Positions 54,785 through 64,000 of a stretch of 64,000 bases of DNA are shown here, in pieces; positions within the stretch are counted from its first letter, which is position 1; every line of letters starts with the position of its first letter. The DNA comes from Microbacterium mangrovi (lineage in GTDB: Bacteria > Actinomycetota > Actinomycetes > Actinomycetales > Microbacteriaceae): NCBI RefSeq assembly GCF_000802305.1, contig NZ_JTDK01000010.1:62001-126000 (forward strand), read 5' to 3'. The notes beneath the pieces were generated by a model, which saw only the letters and a program-made list of their open reading frames with translations, searched no databases and had not been told where the DNA came from. The position numbers were made by a program, and so were the translations under genes.

Positions 54785-55396
54785 ATGATCTCCTCTCTGC
54801 GCGGTGAAGTGCTGCACGCGAGCGTCGACAGCATCGAGATCTCGGTCGGCGGCGTCGGCTTCACGGTCGCCGTTCCGCCCGACCTCGCGCGGGGAGCCCG
54901 CGAGGGCACCGAGATCCTGCTGCACACCGTGCTGATCGTCCGCGAAGACGCGCTCTCGCTGTTCGGTTTCGCCGAGCGCGCGCAGTCCGCCCTGTTCACC
55001 ACGCTCCTGGGCGTCACCGGCGTCGGCCCGAAGTCGGCGCTCGGGGTCCTCTCCGCGATGAGCGTCGACGAGATCGCGCAGGCGGTCGCGGACGACGCCG
55101 ACGGTCCGTTCCGCAAGGTGTCCGGCATCGGTCCCAAGACCGCCAAGCTCATCGTGGTGCAGCTGGCCGGCAAGCTCGCCCCGCCGGCGCCGGGCGGCAC
55201 GGCGCCCGCCAGCACTGATGCCACGGTCGCCCAGGTGACCGCGGCCCTCGTCGGGCTCGGGTGGTCGGAGCGCGTCGCGGCCGAGGCCGCGGCGGCGACG
55301 GCGGCGGCGGGGCCGGCGGGGGAGTCGGTGCCGGCACTCCTGCGTCGCACGCTGGCCGATCTGGGTCCGGCGCGCACGGAGGTCGCGCGTGGCTGA
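54785..55396 (+). CDS. ruvA: Holliday junction branch migration protein RuvA
   Basis: This 203-residue junction-binding subunit forms tetramers that hold the four-way junction and load RuvB. An N-terminal OB fold ([21 protein letters not shown]) is followed by tandem helix-hairpin-helix motifs ([17 protein letters not shown] and [20 protein letters not shown]). The C-terminal domain III contacts RuvB ([15 protein letters not shown]). The 3' end overlaps ruvB by 8 bp in another frame. Confidence 0.96.
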   Translation: MISSLRGEVLHASVDSIEISVGGVGFTVAVPPDLARGAREGTEILLHTVLIVREDALSLFGFAERAQSALFTTLLGVTGVGPKSALGVLSAMSVDEIAQAVADDADGPFRKVSGIGPKTAKLIVVQLAGKLAPPAPGGTAPASTDATVAQVTAALVGLGWSERVAAEAAAATAAAGPAGESVPALLRRTLADLGPARTEVARG

Positions 55397-56417
55397 CCGG
55401 GACGAGGCATCCGAACCCGAGGCACTCGACGAGTCGGAACTCGCCGTCGAAGGAGCCCTGCGCCCCGGGTCGCTCGACGAGTTCGTCGGACAGCACAAGG
55501 TGCGCGGTCAGCTGCAGCTGCTGCTCCAGGCGGCGCGCATCCAGCAGCGCCCGTCCGACCACATCCTCCTCTCCGGCCCCCCGGGCCTCGGCAAGACGAC
55601 CCTGGCGATGATCGTCGCCCACGAGAGCGAGCGTCCGCTGCGGCTATCGAGCGGACCCGCCATCCAGCACGCGGGCGACCTCGCGGCGCTGCTGTCGAGC
55701 CTCACGCCCGGCGAGGTGCTCTTCATCGACGAGGTGCATCGGATGGCGCGCTCCGCCGAAGAGATGCTGTATCTCGCGATGGAGGACTTCCGCATCGACA
55801 TCATGGTCGGCAAAGGCGCCGGCGCCACGAGCATCCCGCTCGATCTCGCCCCCTTCACGCTCGTCGGCGCCACCACCCGAGCGGGGCTCCTGCCGAATCC
55901 GCTGCGCGACAGGTTCGGGTTCACCGCGCACCTCGAGTACTACGAGGTCGCCGAGCTCGAGCAGGTCGTCGAGCGATCGGCCGCGATGCTCGGCATCCGG
56001 CTGCCCGCCGCCGGTCGCGCCGAGATCGCCCGGCGCTCGCGGGGCACGCCGCGGATCGCCAACCGGCTGCTGCGCCGCGTGCGCGACTACTCGGTGGTGC
56101 ACGGCGGAGACCTCGACGTCGCGACCGTCAGTGCGGCGCTCGACCTGTACGACGTCGACGAGATCGGTCTGGATCGCCTCGACCGGGCCGTGCTCGAGGC
56201 CCTCGTCCGACGCTTCCGCGGCGGGCCGGTGGGGCTGAACACGCTCGCCGTCACGGCGGGAGAGGAGCCCGAGACGATCGAGTCCGTCGTGGAGCCGTAT
56301 CTCGTTCGCATCGGCTTCATGGGCCGCACGCCCCGCGGACGCATCGCCATGCCCGAGGCATACGCCCACCTCGGCGTCCCGCATCCGGACGGGGCGCTGA
56401 GATTCGATGACCTATAA
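55389..56417 (+). CDS. ruvB: Holliday junction branch migration ATPase RuvB
   Basis: This is the 342-residue AAA+ motor that pumps DNA through the RuvA-bound junction. Walker A is [14 protein letters not shown], Walker B is [10 protein letters not shown], sensor 1 is [20 protein letters not shown] and the sensor 2 region is [22 protein letters not shown]-terminal winged-helix domain follows. The TAA stop lies inside a perfect TATAAT hexamer that probably drives the downstream yajC gene. Confidence 0.97.
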   Translation: MADRDEASEPEALDESELAVEGALRPGSLDEFVGQHKVRGQLQLLLQAARIQQRPSDHILLSGPPGLGKTTLAMIVAHESERPLRLSSGPAIQHAGDLAALLSSLTPGEVLFIDEVHRMARSAEEMLYLAMEDFRIDIMVGKGAGATSIPLDLAPFTLVGATTRAGLLPNPLRDRFGFTAHLEYYEVAELEQVVERSAAMLGIRLPAAGRAEIARRSRGTPRIANRLLRRVRDYSVVHGGDLDVATVSAALDLYDVDEIGLDRLDRAVLEALVRRFRGGPVGLNTLAVTAGEEPETIESVVEPYLVRIGFMGRTPRGRIAMPEAYAHLGVPHPDGALRFDDL

Positions 56418-56418
56418 T
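56413..56418 (+). promoter_or_regulatory. Consensus -10 TATAAT overlapping the ruvB stop
   Basis: This perfect TATAAT contains the ruvB TAA. No good -35 is visible at 16-18 bases upstream. It would give yajC-secD-secF a leader of about 80 bases. Confidence 0.5.
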
Positions 56419-56500
56419 CACTGAAGGCTCTCGCCTGCTCTTCCCTCACGGCCACGCCACCACCCGGCGCGCGCCGTCCTCCGAAAGGTGCTCCGACTCC

Positions 56501-57007
56501 ATGGCTCAGTTCTTCTCGCAGTACGGCCTGATCATCATCCTCGCCGTCCTGCTGATCTTCATGTTCTGGAGCTCGCGTCGCCGGCAGGCCAAGCAGAAGC
56601 TCGAGCAGGAGGCCAAGGCGCGTCAGACGGTGCCGGGCGCCGAGGTGCTGCTCCAGGGCGGCCTGTACGGAACCATCGTGTCCTACAACCCCGACAACCT
56701 CGACGAGCCTGCTATCATCGAGCTCACCGACGGCGTGCACATCCGCGTGCACAGCCAGGCGATCCTGCGCGTCGTGACCCCGACCGAGTTCGAGGCGCAC
56801 GAGCACGACTCGGTGAGCCCCGAGGCCGAGGCGGCGATCGAGATCCCCGACCACGACGACATCACCCCTGAGGCGATCGCCCCCGAGCTCGCCAAGGGCG
56901 AGGAGACGCCGTCCGCGCCGCACATCGAAACCGCCGACGAGACCGCGAAGCGTCTCGCCGACGAGCAGCGCCAGGCCGACCAGAAGAAGGACGACCCCGA
57001 GGCCTGA
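56501..57007 (+). CDS. yajC: Preprotein translocase subunit YajC
   Basis: This 168-residue membrane protein has one N-terminal transmembrane helix (YGLIIILAVLLIFMFWSSRRR) and a cytoplasmic domain with the family motif PGAEVLLQGGLYGTIVSYN. A long acidic C-terminal tail, common in actinobacteria, follows. It associates with SecDF in protein export, and secD and secF follow directly. A GAAAGG ribosome binding site lies 14 bases upstream of the ATG. Confidence 0.94.
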   Translation: MAQFFSQYGLIIILAVLLIFMFWSSRRRQAKQKLEQEAKARQTVPGAEVLLQGGLYGTIVSYNPDNLDEPAIIELTDGVHIRVHSQAILRVVTPTEFEAHEHDSVSPEAEAAIEIPDHDDITPEAIAPELAKGEETPSAPHIETADETAKRLADEQRQADQKKDDPEA

Positions 57008-57049
57008 GCGCCCGTCGCCTTTTCCGGTTCCGAAGAAAGCTGATCCGAC

Positions 57050-58783
57050 GTGGCATCCTCCACTCCTGTCCGGCATGCCTGGCGCGCGCTCCTGGGCCTG
57101 CTGCTGATCATCGTCGTGCTCGTGGGCATCAACGCGTTCGGCGTCTACGTGTCCAAGAAGGCCTCGTGGGTCCCGACGCTGGCGCTCGACCTGCAGGGCG
57201 GCACGCAGATGATCCTCGAGGCCGACACGCCGAACGGTGCCCAGCCGACCACTGATCAGATGAATCAGGCGGTCAAGATCATCCGCAACCGCATCGACGC
57301 GTCCGGCGTCGGCGAATCGGACGTCTCGACCCAGGCGGGCAACCAGATCGTCGTTCAGATTCCGGGGCAGGCGACGGACGAGGAGCGCAAGCGCATCGAG
57401 GCGTCTGCGCAGATGCAGCTGCGCCCCGTGCTCTACACCGGGTCTCCCGCGACGTCGTTCGTCGGCAAGGACGGAAAGTCGACGCCGTACCCGACGCCGG
57501 CGCCCACGCTGCAGTCCACGCCGTCGCCGGCGCCCACTGCGGCGAACGATCCGGCCTGGATCACGCCGAAGCTGCAGGCGGAGTTCCTCGCGTACGACTG
57601 CAAGGACAAGTCGAACAACCCGGCCGACCAGCCCAAGGACCAGCCGCTGATCACGTGCGACGTCACCAACCAGGCGAAGTACATCCTCGGTCCGGTGGCG
57701 CTGGACGGTTCGATGATCTCCAATGCCAGCTCGGGCATGAACTCCCAGAACGGCCAGTGGGAGGTGCAGCTGAACTTCAACGGCGAGGGCACCACGAAGT
57801 TCGCCGACATCAGCCAGAAGCTGTACGGGCAGCAGCCCCCGGCCAACCAGTTCGCCTTCGTGCTCGACGGCAAGGTCATCGAGGCGCCGTCGATGAACGC
57901 GGTGATCACCAACGGTCAGGCATCCATCTCGGGCAGTTTCACCCAGCAGAGCGCGCAGACCCTCGCCGACCAGCTGAAGTACGGAGCGCTGCCGCTGAGC
58001 TTCAAGGTCGTCAGCTCCGACACGATCTCCGCCACCCTGGGCTCCCAGCAGCTGATGACCGGTCTCATCGCCGGCCTCATCGGACTCGCGCTGGTCGCGC
58101 TGTACTCGCTGATCGTCTACCGGGCTCTCGGCTTCGTGATCATCGCCTCGCTGGCCGTGATGGGCGTCATCACCTACCTGATGCTGTGCATCCTGGCATG
58201 GCGCATGGGCTTCCGCCTGTCGCTCGCGGGAGTCGCCGGTCTGATCGTGACGATCGGCTTCACAGCCGACTCGTTCATCGTCTACTTCGAACGAATACGA
58301 GACGAACTGCGCGAGGGCAGGACGATCACCGGCGCGGTCGAGACGGGCTGGAGCCGTGCCAAGCGCACGATCTACATCTCGAAGTCGGTCAACATCCTCG
58401 CCGCCGTCGTGCTGTACATCCTGGCCGACGCGACGGTGAAGGGCTTCGCGTTCACGCTCGGCCTCACGACCGCGATCGACATCCTGATCTTCATCCTGTT
58501 CACCCATCCGGTGATGCAGCTCGCCGCCAGCACGCGATTCTTCGGATCCGGTCACCCGCTCTCGGGAATGGACCCGCAGGCGCTCGGGGCGGTCTACCGC
58601 GGCCGTGGTCAGTTCCGTGCCCCCGTGGCGCAGGACGCCAAGGGCGCCGCGTCGCGCAAGACCGAGCGGTCGCGCGGTGAGGCGGCGCGCCGCCAGACCA
58701 TCGCCGAGCGCAAGTACGCCGACGAACAGGCCACCAAGAGCACGGGCGATACGACCGTCAAGACGAAGGAGGGCGACGACTGA
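57050..58783 (+). CDS. secD: Protein translocase subunit SecD
   Basis: This 577-residue subunit of the proton-driven SecDF complex pulls exported proteins through the membrane. It has an N-terminal helix (about 14-32) and the DLQGGTQMILEA motif, then a large periplasmic domain containing a Pro/Thr-rich insert (about 140-165). Five C-terminal helices include GFTADSFIVYFERIRDELREGR. The C-terminal 60 residues are charged and cytoplasmic. The TGA shares a base with the secF ATG. Confidence 0.95.
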   Translation: MASSTPVRHAWRALLGLLLIIVVLVGINAFGVYVSKKASWVPTLALDLQGGTQMILEADTPNGAQPTTDQMNQAVKIIRNRIDASGVGESDVSTQAGNQIVVQIPGQATDEERKRIEASAQMQLRPVLYTGSPATSFVGKDGKSTPYPTPAPTLQSTPSPAPTAANDPAWITPKLQAEFLAYDCKDKSNNPADQPKDQPLITCDVTNQAKYILGPVALDGSMISNASSGMNSQNGQWEVQLNFNGEGTTKFADISQKLYGQQPPANQFAFVLDGKVIEAPSMNAVITNGQASISGSFTQQSAQTLADQLKYGALPLSFKVVSSDTISATLGSQQLMTGLIAGLIGLALVALYSLIVYRALGFVIIASLAVMGVITYLMLCILAWRMGFRLSLAGVAGLIVTIGFTADSFIVYFERIRDELREGRTITGAVETGWSRAKRTIYISKSVNILAAVVLYILADATVKGFAFTLGLTTAIDILIFILFTHPVMQLAASTRFFGSGHPLSGMDPQALGAVYRGRGQFRAPVAQDAKGAASRKTERSRGEAARRQTIAERKYADEQATKSTGDTTVKTKEGDD

Positions 58784-59772
58784 TGGGTGCCATGAGCAAT
58801 TTCGGCAACGACCTCTACTCGGGCAAGCGCTCGTTCCCGTTCGTCGGACGGCGTCGGCTGTGGTTCATCATCGCCGCCGCCCTCGTCCTCGGCTCGGTGC
58901 TCGTGCCGCTGTTCCGGCCGATCCAGTTCTCGATCGAGTTCACCGGCGGGTCGCAGTTCACGGTGTCGGGTCTCGACAGCCCGGATCAGTCGACCGCCAC
59001 CACCGCGGTCGAGAAGGTCGTGCCCAACGCGCACGTCACGGTCACGACCGTCGGCACCAACGGCGTGCGCGTCGAGACCGACCAGCTGACCGACAAGCAG
59101 ACGCTCGCGGTGCGAGCCGCGCTCGCGGACGCCTACGGCGTGCAGGTCAACGAGGTGACGACGTCCTTCGTCGGGCCCACCTGGGGAGCCGACGTGACGC
59201 GGCAGTCGCTGTGGGGCCTGGCGATCTTCCTCGCGCTGACCTTCCTCATCCTGGCGCTCTACTTCCGGACGTGGAAGATGTCCGCCGCAGCCATCCTCGG
59301 GCTCGTGGACGTGCTGATCATCACCATCGGCATCTATTCGCTGTGCGGTTTCGCGATCTCGCCGGCGGCGGTCATCGGATTCCTGACGATCCTCGCGTAC
59401 TCGCTGTACGACACCACCGTCGTGTTCGACAAGATCCGTGAGAACACGACACAGGACGGAGAGGCCACCGGCCGCACCTTCGGCGAGTCGGTGAACCTGG
59501 CGGTCAACCAGACGCTGGTGCGCTCGATCAACACCACCGTCGTGGCGATCCTCCCCGTGGGCTCGATCCTCTTCATCGGCGCGTTCCTGCTCGGCGCTTC
59601 CACGCTGACCGACATCTCGCTGTCGATCTTCGTCGGCATCATCGTCGCGGCGTACTCCACGCTGTTCGTCGCCGCGCCGCTGTACTCGCTGTTCCGCGAG
59701 GGCGAGCCGAAGATCACCGCCCACGACAAGAAGGTGCTGCAGATCCGCGAGCGGGCCGGCGTCCCGGCCTGA
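58783..59772 (+). CDS. secF: Protein translocase subunit SecF
   Basis: This 329-residue partner of SecD has six predicted transmembrane helices. The first periplasmic segment has the conserved EFTGGSQFTV. The later helices contain LGLVDVLIITIGIYSL and AYSLYDTTVVFDKIREN, with NLAVNQTLVRSINTTVVAILP following. It is coupled to secD by TGATG. The ATG at 58792 is a possible alternative start (MSNFGNDLYSG). Confidence 0.95.
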   Translation: MGAMSNFGNDLYSGKRSFPFVGRRRLWFIIAAALVLGSVLVPLFRPIQFSIEFTGGSQFTVSGLDSPDQSTATTAVEKVVPNAHVTVTTVGTNGVRVETDQLTDKQTLAVRAALADAYGVQVNEVTTSFVGPTWGADVTRQSLWGLAIFLALTFLILALYFRTWKMSAAAILGLVDVLIITIGIYSLCGFAISPAAVIGFLTILAYSLYDTTVVFDKIRENTTQDGEATGRTFGESVNLAVNQTLVRSINTTVVAILPVGSILFIGAFLLGASTLTDISLSIFVGIIVAAYSTLFVAAPLYSLFREGEPKITAHDKKVLQIRERAGVPA

Positions 59773-59797
59773 GCGCCGGGCGGTCCGCGCCGGAGCG

Positions 59798-59803
59798 TAG
59801 GAT
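59798..59803 (+). promoter_or_regulatory. -10 hexamer TAGGAT upstream of relA
   Basis: TAGGAT lies 30 bases before the relA ATG, giving a short leader with GAGAGGGG as the likely ribosome binding site. Confidence 0.5.
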
Positions 59804-59833
59804 GAGAGGATTCCAGCGCAGAGAGGGGTCGCG

Positions 59834-62089
59834 ATGACCGAGGCTCCCGCCCCGACGGCGTCACAGGCCCCGTCGCTGCGGCGTCTCGTGCCGCGCATCT
59901 TCTCCCGCAGCGGGCGCCCGGACGATGTCGACCAGCTGCTGCGCACCGTCCGCACCCATCACCCCAAGGGTGACCTCGGAATCATCGAGCGGGCCTACGA
60001 GGTCGCTTCGCGCGCCCACGAAGGGCAGAAGCGCCAGAGCGGCGAGCCCTACATCACGCACCCGCTCGCGGTGGCGCAGATCCTCGCCGAGATGGGTCTC
60101 GGCCCGCGCGCGATCGCCGCCGCTGTGCTGCACGACACGGTCGAAGACACCGACTACAGCCTCGAACAGCTCACCGCCGACTTCGGCGACGAAGTCGCGA
60201 TGCTCGTGGACGGGGTCACGAAGCTCGACAAGGTCAAGTACGGCGAGAGTGCGCAGGCCGAGACCGTCCGCAAGATGATCGTCGCGATGTCGCGCGACAT
60301 CCGCGTGCTGCTGATCAAGCTCGCCGATCGTCTGCACAACGCACGCACCTGGGGGTTCGTCCCACCGGAGAAGGCGAAGAAGAAGGCGACCGAGACCCTC
60401 GAGATCTACGCGCCGCTGGCGCACCGGCTCGGCATCCAGGCCATCAAGTCCGAGCTCGAAGACCTCTCGTTCGCCGTGCTGCACCCGAAGATCTACGCCG
60501 AGATCGAGAGCCTCGTGCGCCAGCGCACACCGCAGCGCGAGCAGTACGTGCACACCGTGATCGGCTCCGTCGAAGAAGACCTCCGGGAACTGCGCATCCG
60601 CGGCCGGGTCATGGGGCGGCCGAAGCAGCTGTACTCCGTCTACCAGAAGATGGTCGTGCGGGGCCGTGAGTTCGACGACATCTACGACCTGATCGGCATC
60701 CGTGTCCTGGTCGGAACCGTCCGGGACTGCTACGCGGTGCTCGGCGCCATCCATGCCCGGTGGACCCCGCTTCCGGGTCGGTTCAAGGACTACATCGCAA
60801 CCCCGAAGTTCAACCTGTACCAGTCGCTGCACACGACCGTGATCGGCCCCGGAGGCCGCACCGTCGAGATCCAGATCCGCACGAACGAGATGCACCAGCA
60901 GGCGGAGTACGGTGTCGCTGCGCACTGGAAGTACAAAGAGCGCATGAACGGCGGCAAGTCGGACGGCAAGGCCGTCGACGCCGACATGGCATGGCTCGCG
61001 CACATCTCCGACTGGCAGGCCGAGACGGCCGACCCCGGGGAGTTCCTCGACTCGCTGCGCTTCGAGATCGGCGCCAAAGAGGTCTACGTCTTCACGCCGA
61101 AGGGCCGTGTGATCGGCCTGCCTGCCGGGGGCACCCCGGTGGACTTCGCCTACGCGGTGCACACCGAGGTCGGTCACCGCACGATGGGGGCGAAGGTCAA
61201 CGGCCGCCTCGTGCCGCTCGAGTCGGAGCTGCACTCCGGCGACGTCGTCGAGGTGTTCACGTCGAAGAATCCGGATGCCGGACCCAGCCAGGACTGGCTC
61301 GGGTTCGTCAAGAGCACTCGCGCGCGCAGCAAGATCCGGGGATGGTTCACCAAGGAGCGTCGCGAGGAGGCCATCGAGCAGGGCAAGGAGGCCATCGCCC
61401 GGGCGATGCGCCGTCAGAACCTGCCGCTGCAGCGCCTGATGAACCAGGACTCCTTCGCCGAGGTCGCCCGCCAGCTCAAGTACGAGGACGTCACCGCGCT
61501 CTACGCGGCGGTCGGCGAGGGACACGTCTCGACGCAGTCGGTGATCGAGAAGGTCACGGCCCTCGTGGCGACCGAAGACACCTCGACCGGCGCGATCGAC
61601 CTGCCCGGTCCGGGCCGGTCCCGCGCCCCGCGCGGCGGCGACTCGGGGGTGCTGGTGCGCGGCGCCGACGACATCCTCGTCAAGCTCGCCAAATGCTGCA
61701 CGCCGGTGCCGGGCGACGAGATCGTCGGATTCGTCACTCGCGGAAGCGGTGTCTCGGTGCACCGCGCGGACTGCACGAACGTGAAGTCTTTGATGAACGA
61801 CCCGGCGCGACTGATCGACGTCGAGTGGGCGCCCACGTCCAAGAGCGTCTTCCTGGTGCAGATCCAGGTCGAGGCCCTGGATCGCTCAGGGCTGCTCAGC
61901 GATGTGACGCGGGTGCTGAGCGAGCACCATGTCAACATCCTCTCCGCGACGGTGTCGACCACCAACGATCGCCTGGCACTCAGCCGCTTCGTGTTCGAGA
62001 TGGGAGACACTGTGCATCTCGATCGCGTCCTCAACGCCGTTCGTCGCATCGAAGCGGTCTACGACGTGTACCGCGTCACGTCGTCCTGA
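59834..62089 (+). CDS. relA: Bifunctional (p)ppGpp synthetase/hydrolase
   Basis: This 751-residue long RSH enzyme sets the level of the stringent-response alarmone. The HD hydrolase domain shows [12 protein letters not shown] and [12 protein letters not shown], so hydrolysis is probably active. The synthetase domain has [17 protein letters not shown] and [14 protein letters not shown]. The TGS domain follows ([24 protein letters not shown]), then a zinc-finger-like region with [11 protein letters not shown] and a C-terminal ACT domain. Both activities fit the single Rel typical of actinobacteria. Its 3' end overlaps the convergent gene by 14 bp. Confidence 0.96.
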   Translation: MTEAPAPTASQAPSLRRLVPRIFSRSGRPDDVDQLLRTVRTHHPKGDLGIIERAYEVASRAHEGQKRQSGEPYITHPLAVAQILAEMGLGPRAIAAAVLHDTVEDTDYSLEQLTADFGDEVAMLVDGVTKLDKVKYGESAQAETVRKMIVAMSRDIRVLLIKLADRLHNARTWGFVPPEKAKKKATETLEIYAPLAHRLGIQAIKSELEDLSFAVLHPKIYAEIESLVRQRTPQREQYVHTVIGSVEEDLRELRIRGRVMGRPKQLYSVYQKMVVRGREFDDIYDLIGIRVLVGTVRDCYAVLGAIHARWTPLPGRFKDYIATPKFNLYQSLHTTVIGPGGRTVEIQIRTNEMHQQAEYGVAAHWKYKERMNGGKSDGKAVDADMAWLAHISDWQAETADPGEFLDSLRFEIGAKEVYVFTPKGRVIGLPAGGTPVDFAYAVHTEVGHRTMGAKVNGRLVPLESELHSGDVVEVFTSKNPDAGPSQDWLGFVKSTRARSKIRGWFTKERREEAIEQGKEAIARAMRRQNLPLQRLMNQDSFAEVARQLKYEDVTALYAAVGEGHVSTQSVIEKVTALVATEDTSTGAIDLPGPGRSRAPRGGDSGVLVRGADDILVKLAKCCTPVPGDEIVGFVTRGSGVSVHRADCTNVKSLMNDPARLIDVEWAPTSKSVFLVQIQVEALDRSGLLSDVTRVLSEHHVNILSATVSTTNDRLALSRFVFEMGDTVHLDRVLNAVRRIEAVYDVYRVTSS

Positions 62090-62630
62090 GTCCGGCGAGC
62101 AGGCGCAGCGCCGAGCCGGTGTGGGGCAGCGACGCGTGGAGCCAGAGCCAGCGTCGTGCGGCATCCGGATCGGCCGCGCCGGCGGCGACCAGGGCGCGAG
62201 CGGCGTCGCGTGAGTCCGGGTCGGAGCATCGGGCGAGGTCTGCGAGCGTCCGCGTCGGTGTGGTCACGGCGACCCCTCCGAGCGTGATGAGGTCCTCCGA
62301 TCCGATCAAGGTGTCGCGGTAGGCGACCCGAGCGGACTGATCGAGGCGGCGTCGCCCTGTCTGTGTGCGCTGGACGGCGTGGCGGACCGGAGGCGCGGGC
62401 ACGGCGCCGTGGATCCAGGCCGCGGTCAGGTGCGTCGCGGCGCAGCCCCGTGGGACAGCGCCGGACACGGATGCCGCGCGCAGCGCGGGCGTCTCGGCGG
62501 CGTCGGCGGGGATGTAGGCGTCCCCGACTTCGACGACGTGTCCGTCGATCCGGGCTGCGCTGAGCTCGGCGATGCTGAGGACGGAGCCGGGGGAGTAGAG
62601 AAAGGGTGTCGACACTCCCTCAGTGTGCAC
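62076..62630 (-). CDS. Short DUF559-like protein without the nuclease domain
   Basis: This 184-residue protein has a layout seen in the N-terminal part of DUF559/Vsr-like actinobacterial proteins. [16 protein letters not shown] is near the start, [18 protein letters not shown] in the middle, and [19 protein letters not shown] afterwards. The restriction-endonuclease-like C-terminal domain of that family is absent, and the protein ends after a short helical region. It may act like an AbiEi-type antitoxin or DNA-binding protein. No partner toxin is visible. The start is either the GTG at 62630 or the GTG at 62615. The function is unknown. Confidence 0.6.
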   Translation of the reverse strand: MHTEGVSTPFLYSPGSVLSIAELSAARIDGHVVEVGDAYIPADAAETPALRAASVSGAVPRGCAATHLTAAWIHGAVPAPPVRHAVQRTQTGRRRLDQSARVAYRDTLIGSEDLITLGGVAVTTPTRTLADLARCSDPDSRDAARALVAAGAADPDAARRWLWLHASLPHTGSALRLLAGLRTT

Positions 62631-62633
62631 AGA

Positions 62634-62665
62634 AGAGGGTCGCCGGCGACAGCCGACGACCCTCT
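62634..62665. terminator. Hairpin terminator of the DUF349 gene
   Basis: A 14-bp stem with one mismatch (62634-62647 with 62652-62665) and a 4-base loop lies 14 bases past the DUF349 stop on the minus strand, just before the DUF559-like gene. Confidence 0.65.
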
Positions 62666-62678
62666 CCTGTGGATAAGC

Positions 62679-63965
62679 TCAGCCGCCCAGCGCGCGCAGC
62701 CAGGCGCGGCGCGCTTCGAGGGACTCCCGTGCTTCGGCGATCGCGCGGGCGTCGCCGGACGCCTCGGCGGCCGCGAGGTCCTCCTCGAGCTTGGCGATCG
62801 CATCGGTGAGCTGACGGGTCATGTCGTTGGCCCGGGCCTTGGTCTCGGGGTCGTTGCGCTTCCAGTCGGCATCCTCACGGGTGCGGACGTTCTGCTCGAT
62901 GCGGCGCAGTTCGTCGTCGAGCGCGCGCTCCCGGTCGCGCGGGAAGATGCGGCCGATCTCGTCCCAGCGACGCTGGATACCGGTCAGCAGGGCGCGGGCC
63001 CGGCCGAGGTCGGGCTCATCGGTGATCGCCTTGGCCTCGTCGAGCAGTGCGCGCTTGGCGACGATCTTTTCCTGGGAGGCTTCGGCTTCGGCGCTCTCAC
63101 GGGCCGAGCGCGCGCCGTAGAGTGCGTCACCGGCGGCCTTGAACCGCGCCCACAGCGCGTCATCCGCCTTCTTGCCGGCACGACCGGCAGACTTCCACTG
63201 GTCCAGCAGCTCGCGGTAGGTGCCGATGCCCTCTTCGCCCTTCGGCGCAAGAGCCTCCGCCTTCTCGATGAGGCGCGTCTTCTGGTCCCGGGCGGACTTG
63301 TGGGTCTCGTCGAGCTCCGCGTAGAACGCGCGGCGTTCTTTGTCGAGGGTCGCACGCGCGTCACGGAAGCGCTTCCACAGCTGCTGGGCGACGGACTTCG
63401 GCAGACGTGCGCCGGCCTGCTGCTGCGACTGCCACCGCTCGAACAGACTGTTGAGCTCGGCGGTGGTCTGCTTCCACTGGATCGACTGGGGATCCTGCGC
63501 GGCGAGGGCCTCGGCACGCTCGACGAGCGCCGTGCGGTCGACGATGGCCTCCTCGACCGCCGCGCGGGCGGCGGCGCTCTCGGCCTCGGATGCCTCGGCG
63601 AGAGCGCCGGAGAGTGCGTCGAGACGTGCCTCCAGGGCGGCCAGGTCACCCACGGCGGCGGCGCCGTCCACCTTGCCGCGCAACGACTTCGCGGCGCTGC
63701 GGAGGTCGGCCGCGGACGCACCGCCGCGACGGTGACGGGCTTCGAGGAGCGAGACCTCGCTGGCGAGGTCGTTGTACTTGCGCTCGAAGTAGGCCAGGGC
63801 CTCCTCCGGCGTCCCGTCCGGGTATTCGCCGACGACGCGCCAGGCCTCGCCCTCGCGGACCGACACGGTCCCGTCCGATTCGACACGGCCCCAGCCGGTC
63901 TCCGCGGCCACGGCGGCCTCGGTCTCGGTCGGGCTGACAGGAGTGGATTCTGCGTCGGCAGTCAC
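62679..63965 (-). CDS. DUF349 domain-containing coiled-coil protein
   Basis: This protein of about 428 residues is almost wholly helical. Repeated DUF349 helical modules are recognisable from the patterns LNSLFERWQ, QLWKRFRDAR, LLDQWKSAGRAGKKADDALWARFKAAGDALY and LTGIQRRWDEIGRIFPRD. It begins with a short beta segment, WGRVESDGTVSVREGEAW. E. coli YfbA-like DUF349 proteins have no agreed function. The GTG at 63965 has GAGGTG six bases upstream. The GTG at 63974 is the alternative. No other gene is visible to the window end. Confidence 0.85.
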   Translation of the reverse strand: MTADAESTPVSPTETEAAVAAETGWGRVESDGTVSVREGEAWRVVGEYPDGTPEEALAYFERKYNDLASEVSLLEARHRRGGASAADLRSAAKSLRGKVDGAAAVGDLAALEARLDALSGALAEASEAESAAARAAVEEAIVDRTALVERAEALAAQDPQSIQWKQTTAELNSLFERWQSQQQAGARLPKSVAQQLWKRFRDARATLDKERRAFYAELDETHKSARDQKTRLIEKAEALAPKGEEGIGTYRELLDQWKSAGRAGKKADDALWARFKAAGDALYGARSARESAEAEASQEKIVAKRALLDEAKAITDEPDLGRARALLTGIQRRWDEIGRIFPRDRERALDDELRRIEQNVRTREDADWKRNDPETKARANDMTRQLTDAIAKLEEDLAAAEASGDARAIAEARESLEARRAWLRALGG

Positions 63966-64000
63966 GGGATGCACCTCATCGCGGCAGGAGCCTGTGGGGG

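Overview
The window is a continuous stretch of G+C-rich actinobacterial chromosome. Its gene content and order point to Microbacteriaceae, probably Microbacterium or a close relative. Markers include SepH, DUF3000, DUF3093, DUF3159, DUF3710 and DUF4193 proteins, a lysine/alanine-rich principal sigma factor, PdxST with a MocR-type regulator, and a ruvCAB-yajC-secDF-relA block. Most of it is core housekeeping DNA. I saw no insertion sequence, prophage or CRISPR array. The species assignment is inference.

Layout. 1-5.7 kb: dihydrolipoamide acyltransferase and dehydrogenase, leucyl aminopeptidase, a PAC2-family protein. 5.9-12.1 kb: the principal sigma factor translationally coupled to a CofE-like amide ligase, then two divergent ATP-grasp paralogues and two overlapping alanine-racemase-like genes with complementary catalytic losses. 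This is the most interesting part of the window. 12.3-17.5 kb: topoisomerase IV subunits parE and parC, tail to tail, with a VapBC-type toxin-antitoxin pair between them. 17.6-28.4 kb: a phosphodiesterase, sepH, the DUF4193/DUF3093/dut/DUF3710/DUF3159 block, aconitase behind a 24-bp palindrome, dxs, and a secreted repeat protein. 28.6-38.5 kb: a beta-oxidation pair, ribonuclease D with DUF3000, an alpha/beta hydrolase, SufE, a ZapE-like ATPase, an ammonium transporter behind a GlnR-like operator, and an orphan PemK/MazF-like protein. 38.7-44.4 kb: a UvrD-type helicase, four tRNA genes, a cell-wall-binding/VanY carboxypeptidase and a membrane acyltransferase. 44.5-53.2 kb: a GcvR-like ACT protein, an AlkD-like protein, thrS, a HIT protein, and the vitamin B6 group pdxY, pdxR, pdxS, pdxT. 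53.3-64 kb: a YebC regulator, ruvC, ruvA, ruvB, yajC, secD, secF, relA, a short DUF559-like protein and a DUF349 protein.

Expression. At least eleven genes have a TANNNT -10 hexamer followed by exactly six bases and then an ATG or GTG with no Shine-Dalgarno sequence. That is the signature of leaderless transcription, and it was used here to choose starts. Within operons, neighbours are usually joined by ATGA, GTGA or TGATG overlaps, which indicates translational coupling.

The candidate new system lies at 7.3-11.9 kb. One racemase-like protein keeps the PLP lysine and the barrel active-site residues but lacks the C-terminal catalytic tyrosine. The other lacks the lysine and most of the barrel but keeps that tyrosine and the Met-Asp pair. 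Alanine racemase active sites are built across the dimer interface from exactly these two sets, so the pair may form an obligate heterodimeric racemase. It may supply a D-amino acid to the neighbouring amide ligases. The chemistry and substrate are inferred, not shown.
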